A stretch of DNA of 64,000 nucleotides, from assembly GCA_964647695.1 (NCBI GenBank), contig CAZYIS010000003.1, positions 23,915 through 87,914 on the forward strand. The letters run 5' to 3'. A program made the position numbers and the translations under genes. This document shows positions 33,399 through 42,900 of the stretch, in pieces (the stretch's first letter is position 1; the number at the start of each line of letters is the position of its first letter). The DNA comes from VGKP01 sp964647695. Lineage in GTDB: Archaea; Nanobdellota; Nanobdellia; Pacearchaeales; GW2011-AR1. Under the pieces are notes generated by a model. That model was not told the origin of the DNA and ran no database searches. It was given only the letters and a program-made list of their open reading frames with translations.

Positions 33399-34109
33399 TT
33401 AATATCTCACCGAGCCACCATATTTAATTCCTTGTTTAGCCCAATAGTCCTCAGAATAATCTAACTCTCTTTTACTAGGGACTTGAACACTAGAAAAATT
33501 AGTCAAATAATTTACCATAGTTTTCAAAGGCTGAGAGACTGCAGAAAGGGGTGCAAAAAAGTTATATCCCCTAGATTGAATATGGTCTGGATCTGCCAAA
33601 CATAAATGATTCCATCGAATATCTGCTAAACCCAGTTGAGTAACTTTATCCAGATCACATACCGAAGGAAATACATCTAATCCGAAAAACTCAGCAATGC
33701 CCTCATCTATTACCTTTGGAACAACTAAATTTCTTTGAACTATTACCTTAGATAAACCAATTATTTTTCCAACCCTGTTTGTTTTTTTGTAAAATGAGTC
33801 ACCTAGTCCTGAAAGAGATTTGATAACTACTTCCTGCCTATTAGGAGATAAAACATCTCCAGATCTATGACCTAATTCATGTAAGACAAATCTATCTAAA
33901 GAAACACTTAAATCATGATTCCTTTTAGGATCAAAAGAGATTTTGCCGGGAGAGGTAGTCATAACCACATAATATCCGTGTCTCTGGGCCATATAATTAA
34001 AAGACTCTTCCACTACTTCTATTTCTTCTATAGGAATTCCAGTTCTTTGTATTATTTGTTCTCTGAAAGTGCCCACCCTATCTTCCACCAGGGCTTTTGT
34101 GAATTTCAT
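33399..34109 (-). CDS. Zinc metalloprotease, HExxH type
   Basis: The zinc motif HELGH lies at residues 77-81 in FVLHELGHRSGD. A downstream IDEGIAEFFGLD (about 134-145) gives the glutamate ligand of gluzincins. The 236-residue protein has no signal peptide, so it probably acts in the cytoplasm. Its substrate is unknown, but it may process or degrade a product of the same operon. It overlaps the upstream gene by ATGA. Confidence 0.78.
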   Translation of the reverse strand: MKFTKALVEDRVGTFREQIIQRTGIPIEEIEVVEESFNYMAQRHGYYVVMTTSPGKISFDPKRNHDLSVSLDRFVLHELGHRSGDVLSPNRQEVVIKSLSGLGDSFYKKTNRVGKIIGLSKVIVQRNLVVPKVIDEGIAEFFGLDVFPSVCDLDKVTQLGLADIRWNHLCLADPDHIQSRGYNFFAPLSAVSQPLKTMVNYLTNFSSVQVPSKRELDYSEDYWAKQGIKYGGSVRY

Positions 34110-35647
34110 TTTCCAACTCCTTCATAAGTTCCCATAGTTATATGTGCCTTATATGAATTTAGCTGCCCAACCGTAAAAGAACCTGGCCAAGCTTCAACTA
34201 TTTCCTTAGTAGGAATTCCAGAAGACAATAGATCTAATGCATCTTCCTTCGTTAATTTTTCCAAACTAGATTCTTCGATTTCAACAGATCTATTATTTCC
34301 AGTATAAGTCCCCATAGTATAATGAGCTTTCCATTGAGAAAGAGGTTTATTCTGCCAGCCTCTATAAATTTGTTGAATTTCTTCTACAGATTTACCTTTT
34401 TCAAATTCTTCAATTGCTCTACCCTTAGTCAATATAGGCTTTGATGAATTTCCTAAAAATGATCTGTTATCTATCTTTTGAGAAATTAATTTCAAAGATT
34501 CAGTTGGGCAAAACTTATTTGATGCACGAGAATATTGTCTTAAAGCAGAAACTAACTTAATTGGATTAGTTAAAGAACGAGTAATATCTTCTGAAGCCAT
34601 GTCTAAATACTGAGGATATCTTAAAAACATGATATCTCCTATCATGGGAGCACCACTCTCAGAAATATAAGAATAACCTTCAAAGTCAACTAATTTAAAA
34701 TAAGGTTTGTTTTTTACATAATCTGCAAGAGCCATAGTTGCAACTAATGATTCTTTGGAACCCAAGCCCATATTTGACATCATTCCTTCTATATTAAGTG
34801 AAATTAAATATTCTACAAGTTTAGACATGGCTGGATTTCCTCCAGATAAATTTATTAAAGAACCAGTAACATCATTAGGATCTATTTTTACTTCTTTCTT
34901 CCAATCTTCTGAAGCAATTTTTTCTAAGTTGCGTATATTGAAAAGAAAATCATTGCCTGAACTAAATCTGAATAATTTATTTAAACTACCAATTGTAGTT
35001 CTTGAAAGTAATGCTCTTAAAACAGGAGTATAACCTAATGATTTTATATCTTTTATTCCATCTCCTTCTAAAGCAGAATCGAATTCGCGCCTCATTTCCT
35101 GCATTTTTTCAAAACCTTTACGAATATGATGGGATGGCTTAAACCCTGGATCGGAATCAAATTTATGCGCATCTCTAAATGAGTATCCAGTCATGTATAC
35201 TCTTTCGGAATCACCATCCCTCCTTAATAAATTTGCATGATGTAATAAAAATTGGTTATTCTTTTGTTTATCAGATAACATCGCTAAAATATCCAATGTT
35301 TTAGTTGTAATTGGACCAATATAATCTAAACTTATTACATCGAAGTTTATATCTTCAGATTTTGCATAATCGACTATATCTTGATTGACTACTTGAACTC
35401 CTAATCCTAATTTTCTTTGTGCTTCAGCACTTGCTCTGTCTCTCTCAATACTTACTATATTTTCAGGTTTTATTCCTCTAGGAAGATAAACTTGCTTAGC
35501 TTCAGCAAGATCTACACCTCCGAAGTGCAAAACTTTAACATCTTTTGGTTTTCTAAAGGTCAATATGGTTTTATCCAACATTTTTCCAACCAAATCTCTA
35601 GATTTAGCTTTAGCCCAATCAGAATCATAATGTTTAACCAGTTCCAT
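34106..35647 (-). CDS. Methyltransferase-like protein with two C-terminal repeats
   Basis: The ATG at 35647 directly follows the upstream stop. The 513-residue protein opens with a Rossmann-like region: VLHFGGVDLAEAKQVYLP, then ENIVSIERD, then FDVISLDYIGP. This resembles a SAM-binding fold with an altered motif I. The middle part is helical. At the C-terminus a ~40-residue unit occurs twice: one copy contains WKAHYTMGTYTG, the other YKAHITMGTYEG, each after a helix such as SVEEIQQIYRGW or TKEIVEAWPG. The repeats look like helix-turn-helix units. Function is unknown. Confidence 0.6.
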   Translation of the reverse strand: MELVKHYDSDWAKAKSRDLVGKMLDKTILTFRKPKDVKVLHFGGVDLAEAKQVYLPRGIKPENIVSIERDRASAEAQRKLGLGVQVVNQDIVDYAKSEDINFDVISLDYIGPITTKTLDILAMLSDKQKNNQFLLHHANLLRRDGDSERVYMTGYSFRDAHKFDSDPGFKPSHHIRKGFEKMQEMRREFDSALEGDGIKDIKSLGYTPVLRALLSRTTIGSLNKLFRFSSGNDFLFNIRNLEKIASEDWKKEVKIDPNDVTGSLINLSGGNPAMSKLVEYLISLNIEGMMSNMGLGSKESLVATMALADYVKNKPYFKLVDFEGYSYISESGAPMIGDIMFLRYPQYLDMASEDITRSLTNPIKLVSALRQYSRASNKFCPTESLKLISQKIDNRSFLGNSSKPILTKGRAIEEFEKGKSVEEIQQIYRGWQNKPLSQWKAHYTMGTYTGNNRSVEIEESSLEKLTKEDALDLLSSGIPTKEIVEAWPGSFTVGQLNSYKAHITMGTYEGVGK

Positions 35648-35648
35648 T

Positions 35649-36245
35649 TTACTTAAATCTCCGCAATTCTCTTTCCAATTGCAACATGGAACCAGAATAG
35701 GTGACTGCAGTCTTTCCAGGAACATAAGCATACACCAGCTCAACCAATTCAAACAAATCTTGTTCTTGAGTTTTAATATTCTTAACATAGCCCAGTAAAG
35801 GAAGAGAAGCCCAATTAACAACAGCTCCAGCAATAGAAGCTCTATTTGAATCTTGATCTTTAATACTAGGTAATATTCTGTTTAATCTATCGGTTCTAAC
35901 ATCTATTTCTTCTATTAACTTGCCTAATCTTTTAGTTCTAGGTATCCTTCTTGATTCTGAATATCTTAATGAAAATCCTGAAATTATTTTATATTCTCTA
36001 TTATCTTCCACCAAATCATCCTTAGAAACATGAGGAATCATAGTTGGTTCGATAAATCTAGGATCCTGCTGCAGACCAATAAAAGAAGAAACCTGAGTAA
36101 ATTCATTAGTATAATCAGATAAATAATTAGCGAGAGTAGACTCATTCAAAGTTTCCAGTTTAGATAATTCAGAAGGTTTAATCCAATTGAATCTCTTTCT
36201 TTCTTCTCTCAATATTTTTCTAAAGTCGATCATTTGTTCTACCAT
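35649..36245 (-). CDS. Unknown protein, 198 aa
   Basis: The ATG at 36245 has AGGAGAT about six bases upstream and overlaps the previous gene by seven bases. An ATG four codons later lacks such a site. The protein is basic and mostly helical. It contains YSESRRIPRTKRLGKLIEEI and a more hydrophobic SIAGAVVNWASLPLLGYV. No family is recognised. Confidence 0.6.
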   Translation of the reverse strand: MVEQMIDFRKILREERKRFNWIKPSELSKLETLNESTLANYLSDYTNEFTQVSSFIGLQQDPRFIEPTMIPHVSKDDLVEDNREYKIISGFSLRYSESRRIPRTKRLGKLIEEIDVRTDRLNRILPSIKDQDSNRASIAGAVVNWASLPLLGYVKNIKTQEQDLFELVELVYAYVPGKTAVTYSGSMLQLERELRRFK

Positions 36246-36619
36246 GCAAAATCTCCTAAACCTTCCATTGAGTCTAAACTCTGAACATATTTCAAAGGTT
36301 TAATATCCCCGAATAACCCACTCAATTTTTCATATAGTTCTACTCTATCGGCTTCTGAAGCATGGGTAATCACTAAGTAATCATCTAATCGTCTAACCAA
36401 AGTATCTCTACAATTCCTATGATTTTCCTCTGCTTTTGTTAGCCCTAGTTTTCCAAGAAAGTTATCTCGGATATATAGTCTAGCATTGGAATTTGAAGTA
36501 CTCCATTTATGAGCACACTTTTCAGCTATAGTTCTCAGATCTAAACCAGAACTCTGAGTAATTTGCGTAAGCTGCAATACTATGCATTCCATTTTCCTAA
36601 ATTCATAAGATGTGCTCAT
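36239..36619 (-). CDS. Unknown helical protein, 126 aa
   Basis: The helices KMECIVLQLTQITQSSGLDL and RDTLVRRLDDYLVITHASEA are the clearest features. Several Cys residues are scattered without a metal-site pattern. No family is recognised. It overlaps the upstream gene by ATGA and supplies AGGAGAT to the next gene. Confidence 0.58.
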   Translation of the reverse strand: MSTSYEFRKMECIVLQLTQITQSSGLDLRTIAEKCAHKWSTSNSNARLYIRDNFLGKLGLTKAEENHRNCRDTLVRRLDDYLVITHASEADRVELYEKLSGLFGDIKPLKYVQSLDSMEGLGDFAW

Positions 36620-37077
36620 TTGCTCCCATCTCCAAAAGGATCTTTAACATCCAATTCCAACGAAACGTTTTCCAAATTTGAAAGAGCAATTCTAGTAAAA
36701 TGAGAAAGAACACTTGCAACTTTAATAAAATATGGTGCTTCTAGAACGTAAGTTGGTGCATTTGGATTAAACTCTAGGGAAGTATTAATTGATTCCCTGT
36801 TTTTATTTCTATACCTTACTTTTTTAGGAGTTGCTTCTACGACTAATCCTCTAGAAGTTCTCAGAACAATATTTCTTGGGCTATGACCATTTACCATATG
36901 ATATGCAAATTCCCTATATGGATCACCCGAATCATAGATTAAACCTTCACTCATTGTTTCTCTATAAAGAGGATTTATTTTCAATCCTTCCCTATTTCTG
37001 GCTATATCTTTATCTCTTAACTTTCTCTTTACTTCGCCTTTTCTTATTTCTAGTTCAGCATTGGATACTCTGCTCAT
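36616..37077 (-). CDS. Unknown protein, 153 aa
   Basis: A very basic N-terminus (RKGEVKRKLRDKDIARNREG) precedes a strand-rich middle (RNIVLRTSRGLVVEATPKKV) and a helical end. No family is recognised. It is the second gene of the operon, overlapping the RHH gene by ATGA. Confidence 0.58.
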   Translation of the reverse strand: MSRVSNAELEIRKGEVKRKLRDKDIARNREGLKINPLYRETMSEGLIYDSGDPYREFAYHMVNGHSPRNIVLRTSRGLVVEATPKKVRYRNKNRESINTSLEFNPNAPTYVLEAPYFIKVASVLSHFTRIALSNLENVSLELDVKDPFGDGSK

Positions 37078-37319
37078 TTTCCATTCTCCTTAAGATTTCT
37101 CTTTCTTTCCTTATCAATTAGAATCAATCGGCTTCTTGCTCTTTCCGGATTCACTCTGCAAATGTTAAGCACTTCCAGTATGTTTTGCATGATTTCGTCG
37201 TAGCTTTCCCTTCTATAGGTTCTTAGAAATTCAATCCTATGTTTAGTAGATTCATCCACTTTTATCGTCGTGACTTTGCTTTTCTTCGGCTTTGCTTGAT
37301 TTTCAAAGATTTCTTCCAT
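37074..37319 (-). CDS. Ribbon-helix-helix regulator, first gene of the minus operon
   Basis: This 81-residue protein has a strand VTTIKVDESTKHRIEFLRTY, then a helix around RESYDEIMQNILEVL. This is the archaeal RHH pattern with Thr-Ile-Lys-Val on the DNA-contacting strand. The tail is basic. Its promoter contains two GTATACC sites exactly 20 bases apart between the TATA box and the ATG, so autoregulation is likely. Confidence 0.72.
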   Translation of the reverse strand: MEEIFENQAKPKKSKVTTIKVDESTKHRIEFLRTYRRESYDEIMQNILEVLNICRVNPERARSRLILIDKERKRNLKENGK

Positions 37320-37323
37320 TTTG

Positions 37324-37350
37324 GTATACCTGGGTAGAACCTTGTATACC
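37324..37350. promoter_or_regulatory. Paired GTATACC operator sites
   Basis: GTATACC occurs at 37324-37330 (inside the palindrome GGTATACC) and again at 37344-37350, a 20-base spacing equal to two helical turns. The TATA-like ATTTAAAAA of the minus operon lies just beyond at about 37351-37359. The sites therefore cover the region between TATA box and start codon. A related half site, CATACC, occurs at 37383-37388. Confidence 0.55.
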
Positions 37351-37388
37351 TTTTTAAATATTTCGTCACTATATAATTACACCATACC

Positions 37389-37403
37389 AAAAAGCTTATA
37401 TAG
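37389..37403 (+). promoter_or_regulatory. Strong TATA promoter of the surface protein gene
   Basis: AAAAAGCTTATATAG fits an archaeal BRE plus TATA element. It is about 42 bases before the ATG at 37444, giving a short leader. Confidence 0.6.
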
Positions 37404-37443
37404 CCAAATTGATTATTATAATTAACTAAATTTTAACACAACC

Positions 37444-38661
37444 ATGACAAACAAAACAATTTTGGTTTCGCTTGTGGCAATATTTGCTCTTACCTTTTTG
37501 GTATTAGCTAATGTTAGCGCACTTACCAACATCAATAGCGTTGAAGTAAATGGTGTTGAAGCTCTTAACGGAGCTGCAACTATCGGTGTAACAGGCGGAG
37601 AGACTCTAGCAGTCAAAGTCGTCTTTTACGCAACTGACAATGCATCTGATGTTAGATTGAAACTTTGGGTTAGTGGTGGTAAAGACTTATCAGCAACTTC
37701 TGATAGTTTCGATGTTATCGCAGGAAGAACCTACAGCAAAATATTTGCCGTAACTGTTCCTAGTAACATTGATCCAAGTGAAGATACTTCACTGTTCGTT
37801 GATCTTGAATCAAAGAGCGGTTTATTATCTGACCTTGAAACTATTAGTTTAACTGCACAAAGAGAATCCTACAATGTAGAAATTCTTAGTGCAAATGTTG
37901 AGAACACTGTCTCAGCTGGAAAATCTCTAGCTCTTGACGTTGTTCTTAAGAACGCTGGAAGTCATAAAGCTGACAATACCTTTGTAACTGTAAAAATTAC
38001 AGCCCTAGGTCTTGAACAAACAGCTTACTTCGGAGATATGTCCGCAGTAGACCAATCCAACCCAGATATGCAAGATGCAGCAGAAAGAAGAATGTTAATT
38101 AACATTCCAAACTCTGCCAAGGCTGGAGTATACCTTCTAGAAATAGATGCATACAACAGTGATTCTTCAAGTGTGGTAACTAAAAAGATTGCAATCGGAA
38201 GTTCTGGTGCTGATAGTAGTGTTGTTTCTTCAACCCAAAGTAAATCCTTTGGCGTTGGTCAAAAAGCAACCTATACTTTCACACTAGTTAATTCTGGTGA
38301 CAAAATACAGAGCTATGAATTGTCTTCTGACAGTGCTGATTCAGCATTGAATGTAGCAATTGATGATTCTGTTGTCGTTGTTCCAGCTGGATCTAGCAAG
38401 ACAGTGCAAGTTGTCGCTTCTGCCTCAAAAACAGGAAGATATGACTTCGCAGTTAATGTATTATCCAATGGCGCAATTGTTCAATCCCAAAGCTTTATAG
38501 CAAATGTTGATGGAAGTTCTTCAAGTGCATTCGCTGGAAGCGCTGCAGTCGTATTGACCGTAGTTCTAGCAATAATCTTTGTAGTTCTTCTTGTAGTGCT
38601 TATTGTACTACTAACAAGAAAACCTGAAAAAACACAAGAAATCGGAGAAAGTTATTACTAA
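37444..38661 (+). CDS. Surface-anchored exported protein with Ig-like domains
   Basis: The 405-residue protein has a signal peptide (ILVSLVAIFALTFLVLANVS, cleavage near VSA). About 330 residues of beta-sandwich-like sequence follow. One part resembles CARDB/NPCBM-type repeats: LALDVVLKNAGSHKADNTFV, and another ATYTFTLVNSGDKIQSYELS. A C-terminal membrane helix (residues ~363-392) and a short basic tail come last. The Ser/Thr/Ala-rich sequence and the strong promoter suggest an abundant cell-surface protein. It is followed by a T-rich terminator. Confidence 0.78.
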   Translation: MTNKTILVSLVAIFALTFLVLANVSALTNINSVEVNGVEALNGAATIGVTGGETLAVKVVFYATDNASDVRLKLWVSGGKDLSATSDSFDVIAGRTYSKIFAVTVPSNIDPSEDTSLFVDLESKSGLLSDLETISLTAQRESYNVEILSANVENTVSAGKSLALDVVLKNAGSHKADNTFVTVKITALGLEQTAYFGDMSAVDQSNPDMQDAAERRMLINIPNSAKAGVYLLEIDAYNSDSSSVVTKKIAIGSSGADSSVVSSTQSKSFGVGQKATYTFTLVNSGDKIQSYELSSDSADSALNVAIDDSVVVVPAGSSKTVQVVASASKTGRYDFAVNVLSNGAIVQSQSFIANVDGSSSSAFAGSAAVVLTVVLAIIFVVLLVVLIVLLTRKPEKTQEIGESYY

Positions 38662-38665
38662 ATAA

Positions 38666-38715
38666 ACTTTTTTATTTTTTTACTTTTATTTTTAACTTTT
38701 TCTTTTTTTATTTTA
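38666..38715 (+). terminator. T-rich transcription terminator
   Basis: Several runs of T (ACTTTTTTATTTTTTTAC and similar) follow the surface protein gene without a strong hairpin, as is usual for archaeal intrinsic termination. Confidence 0.55.
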
Positions 38716-38760
38716 TTAATGTTTATACTTTCATGCAAAAAGTAACCTTTAACAAACAAA

Positions 38761-39327
38761 ATGACCAGAGACCATTACGAAACAAGAGAAGCAAGAAGAA
38801 AGATCACTAATTCCTATCTTAAAAGAACTGCAATAACTGCAGCATTAGCTGGAATTTTACCTGCGAGTATTGGAATATTTAATTTATATAATGACAGCAA
38901 ATCGCTAGCTAGAATAAATGAAAGAGATGCAAAGCCAATAATGATCCAATACGAAAAAGCATGGAAATCCTTCTGTACTGTTGGACAAGAATTACATGAT
39001 AGCTATAATACGTTTACACTACCCTATGTTCCAGAATCAGCAAAAAAAGATCTAAATACACTAACTAATGACTCGTCTCCAGTACTCATTGAAAAAAGAA
39101 GAGCATTAAGTAATATTGAAAAAGCGCTTCAATCAGATCTAGACAATATCAAATCCGATGAAGAATTTAAACGCCTTTCCACTGAAAATTCAAAAGATTA
39201 CTATAATGTTAAATTATATGGTAATTTATTCGTTGGCTCTTTCGTAGTTAGTATGTTGGGCTTTTTCGGAGCAGATTTAATCTCACGTAAAAAAAGAAAC
39301 AGAGCCTACGAAGAATTAAAGAAATAA
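38761..39327 (+). CDS. Two-helix membrane protein with helical loop, 188 aa
   Basis: A membrane helix near the N-terminus (AITAALAGILPASIGIFNLY) and one near the C-terminus (LYGNLFVGSFVVSMLGFFGA) enclose ~110 helical residues. Basic residues flank both ends, so the termini are probably cytoplasmic. The plan matches the operon protein at 22717-23211. Function is unknown. The next gene begins two bases after its stop. Confidence 0.65.
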   Translation: MTRDHYETREARRKITNSYLKRTAITAALAGILPASIGIFNLYNDSKSLARINERDAKPIMIQYEKAWKSFCTVGQELHDSYNTFTLPYVPESAKKDLNTLTNDSSPVLIEKRRALSNIEKALQSDLDNIKSDEEFKRLSTENSKDYYNVKLYGNLFVGSFVVSMLGFFGADLISRKKRNRAYEELKK

Positions 39328-39328
39328 A

Positions 39329-39865
39329 ATGACTCAAACAAACAACGAATCAGCATTAATTGAAAAATTAATAATATATGAAGGATTTCTAATAAGACAA
39401 TTCTTAGATGCAGAAGAAATAGCCAAACCTATCAAAGAAAAAAGAAGATTATTTGAAGATCTAGTTACTGAACAAGAAGTATTAAAACAAGAAATGGCCG
39501 AAAATCAAGCCCAAACCTATATATCGGCTTTAAAACAATTTAGATCAAAATTCCCTGAGATAAATAGACTAGAAATAAATGTAATAGGAAATATTGTTGA
39601 TAGAAGAATGCCTATCGGTATGAGAACATTAGATTATTCTGCACATCCATATATAGATGGACCTAATGGATTAGGTAGCGGAATGTTTAGAGCAAATAGC
39701 AAAGATACAATAGAAATATTTGGAAAAGCAAAATCCAAAGGATATATTCTTTATTTCCCATCTACCCATCTATTGAAAGCCAGACATGGTGATAAGTCTA
39801 TGGGTTGGGAATTACGAGAAGACGAAAGAGAATTGATGCAAAAAATCTGGGAAGAAGTTAAATAA
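39329..39865 (+). CDS. Unknown protein, 178 aa
   Basis: The first 75 residues form charged helices (IAKPIKEKRRLFEDLVTEQE). The rest is alpha/beta with a Gly-rich part DGPNGLGSGMFRAN and a C-terminal helix. No family is recognised. It is probably co-transcribed with the membrane protein upstream. Confidence 0.6.
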   Translation: MTQTNNESALIEKLIIYEGFLIRQFLDAEEIAKPIKEKRRLFEDLVTEQEVLKQEMAENQAQTYISALKQFRSKFPEINRLEINVIGNIVDRRMPIGMRTLDYSAHPYIDGPNGLGSGMFRANSKDTIEIFGKAKSKGYILYFPSTHLLKARHGDKSMGWELREDERELMQKIWEEVK

Positions 39866-39934
39866 TTAATAATCAGTATATCACTATCTGAGCATTGAAA
39901 ATCCTTAAATATCCTTAATATCTCTCTTTAGAGT

Positions 39935-42900
39935 ATGGTTCATGTAAAAAAGATGGTGATGACAGGATTCAAATCCTTTGCTAGAAGAACTGAAATAGTC
40001 TTTGACCAGGGAGTTAACGTCATTCTAGGTCCCAATGGTTCCGGTAAATCTAATGTGGCCGATGCCATATGTTTTGTTCTAGGTCGTTTATCCATCAAAT
40101 CCATGAGAGCTGCAAAGGCAAAAAACCTTCTTTTCATGGGTTCCAAATATATTAAACCTGGCCGTGAGGCAAGCGTAGAAATAGTTTTTGATAACACTGA
40201 TAAGACATTCCCATTGGATAAAGAAGAAATATCTCTTATGAGAATTGTGCGTCATAATGGAGTTAGTATCTATAAGATAAATGATGAAGTTAAAACTAGA
40301 ACTGAAGTAGTGGAAATGCTTACCCTTGCCGGAATTAATCCCTATGGATTTAATATCATTCTCCAGGGTCAAATACAGTATATTGTTAGAATGCAATCCG
40401 AAGAGCGGCGAAAGATCATTGAAGAAGTTGCAGGAATTTCCATCTATGAATCCAAGAAAGAAAAATCCCTCAAAGAACTGGAAAAAACCGAAGAAAGACT
40501 AAAGGAAATAGCAGCCATTCTACGTGAAAGAAGTATCTACATGAAGAACCTTGAAAAAGAGCGTGCACAGGCTTTAAGATTCCAGGAACTCCAAGGTATG
40601 CAAAAGCGACTCAAAGCATCCATTCTCTCTAGAAAAATAGAAGATAAGGTCAAGGAACTGGAAAAAATAAACAAATCCATTGCTGAAAGGCTAGAACAAA
40701 GAGAAAAGGAAAAAGCCGAAGCAGACACCAATCAAAAACAAATAGAATCTTTACAAGAACAAATAAATCAAATAAACAAAAGCATCCAACAGGCCACAGG
40801 AATAGAACAGGAAACATTGAATGATAATTTATCCAATCTGAAAGCCGAACTTGAAGGTCTAAAGGTAAGAAGAGAAAACTATGAAAATAAGAAGATAGAA
40901 ATTGAAAGAAGAATTGAAGGAATGCAGAAATCAATTCCTTCTCTGGAACAGGAAATAGCCGAAGCAAGAAAACAATCTCCTATTATGGCCATGAAAGCTG
41001 CCGAGCTTAAGAAAAAGAAAGAAGAACTACTTAAAATAGAAGAAGAAAGAAATAAACTCTACAATTTCAAAACCGAATTATTCTCATCCCGAGAGATTGC
41101 AAAAGATAAAGAACGCCAGTTAACCAGAGCGCAAACAGATTCTGAAAATATTCTAAAGCAAATTGAAGATATTTCCCTTAGACTAAAAATGCAAAGCGAA
41201 GAAGAGTGCACCAAGTCCATAGGTTCCATGAAACAATCCCTCATAGAAAAAGAAAAGACCATATCCGACTTCTATCAAACCGAATTATCCAATGAAAAAC
41301 TGATATCCATAGCCGAAGTCGAGATTGCCAGAGCAGAGAAAATAAAATCCCAGGTAGATAAGATAGACACCTGCCCCCTATGCCAAAGTAAAATAACTCC
41401 AGAACACATAAACCACGTATTTTTAGATTCAAATAACAAAATATCCGAATTCAACAAACAATTGGACAATTCCAGAATAGAACTGAGTAAAATTAAAGAC
41501 CAAAAGGCAATTCTGAACAATGAAATTCGTGAACTGAAAGGAAAAATTGCCGATCTTGAACTCGATTTGATGAAACATAAAGCATTGAAAGATAAAAAGG
41601 AACAACTAAAGAATTTAGTTAATTCTGAAAAGAATATTAGAGATGAAATTGTTAAGATTGAAGAGCGTAGAAAAAACCTGGAAGTTAAAGTAATTGATCT
41701 TCCAAAAATCCAAGAAAAATATGACTCCATTCTATTGGAAATAGAAGAAATATCGTCGAGAACCAAGGGAGATTCGGATACTTCCCTATTGTACAAAGAA
41801 AGAGAAGTTGAAAACATGAGAAATGTTATCAAACACAGCACCAATGACCTAAATGAGGTTAAGAATGAAATACTAAATATTGAACAAACTCTAAAGAACA
41901 AAAATAAACTTCTGGAAGAAAAAGAAAAACAATCCGAAGAACTTAATACCAAATTCAAGAAAATGTTTGAATCCAGAGACCAGATGCAAACCCAAATCCA
42001 AGAGAAAAGCATCAATCTTACTGAACTTCAAAGCAACATAAGACAAATAGAAGATCAAACCAACTATCTTAAAATAGGAAAAGCAAAGTTTGATGCAGAA
42101 AAAGAATCCTTTGAAATGGAACTAAAAGAATTCCCTGTTCCAGTTGAAGAAATAATAAAAGCCACCATTGAAAATCTAAATGAGAGATTAACCAAAAACA
42201 ATGAAGCATTATTATTAATAGGAAGCATTAACATGAGAGCTCTAGAAGTCTATGATGAAATAAAAACCGAATACGATGCAGTGCAAATAAAAGTAAATAC
42301 TCTAGAGAAAGAAAAACTAGATATCCTAACCATCATAGAAGAAATTGATAAAAAGAAACTAAGAACATTCATGAAAACATTCAATGCCATGAATGAACTA
42401 TTCACCCAAAATTTCGCCAAGCTATACACCAAAGGAGTAGCCTATCTAGAAATAGAAAACCATGAAGACGTATTCGCCGGAGGAGTTAATATTGTGGTCA
42501 GATTAGCCAAAGGAAAGTACTTCGATATCACCTCATTGTCTGGAGGAGAACAAACCCTCGTTGCCCTTTCATTACTATTTGCCATACAGCAGTATAAACC
42601 ATACCACTTCTACATATTTGACGAAATTGACGCAGCCCTAGATAAAAGAAACTCCGAGAGATTAGCTGCACTGCTAAGCCAATACATGAAATCCGGTCAA
42701 TACATAGTCATCACCCACAATGATTCCATCATAATGTCTTCAAACCTATTATATGGAGTATCCATGCACGATGGAGTTTCAAAAGTTCTAAGTCTTAAGA
42801 TTAACGATCAACCCGTTAGCCATGTGGATAATAACGACGCCACTAGAAATTCAGAGAACTCTGAAACCCCTGAAACTGCCCCTATTTTAGAAGAAGAAAA

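Larger units (their letters stand above)
32458..37319 (-). other. Seven-gene coupled operon on the minus strand
   Basis: From 37319 down to 32458 seven genes are joined by ATGA overlaps (three), one 7-base overlap, or single-base gaps (three). The first encodes an RHH regulator. Then come three unknown proteins, a methyltransferase-like protein with C-terminal repeats, a zinc metalloprotease, and two more genes. The build mirrors the operon at 18050-31142. Confidence 0.7.

Noticed and set aside
35648..35833. N-terminal extension of the 34106 gene upstream of 35647
   Set aside because: It overlaps the preceding gene by 180 bases and is Leu/Trp-rich shadow sequence. The ATG at 35647 follows the upstream stop directly.
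41275..42015. Long antisense frame (246 codons) within the SMC gene
   Set aside because: It lies wholly opposite a strongly supported coiled-coil gene, and such repetitive coding sequence gives long antisense frames. The translation is Ser/Leu/Phe-rich with no fold-like pattern.
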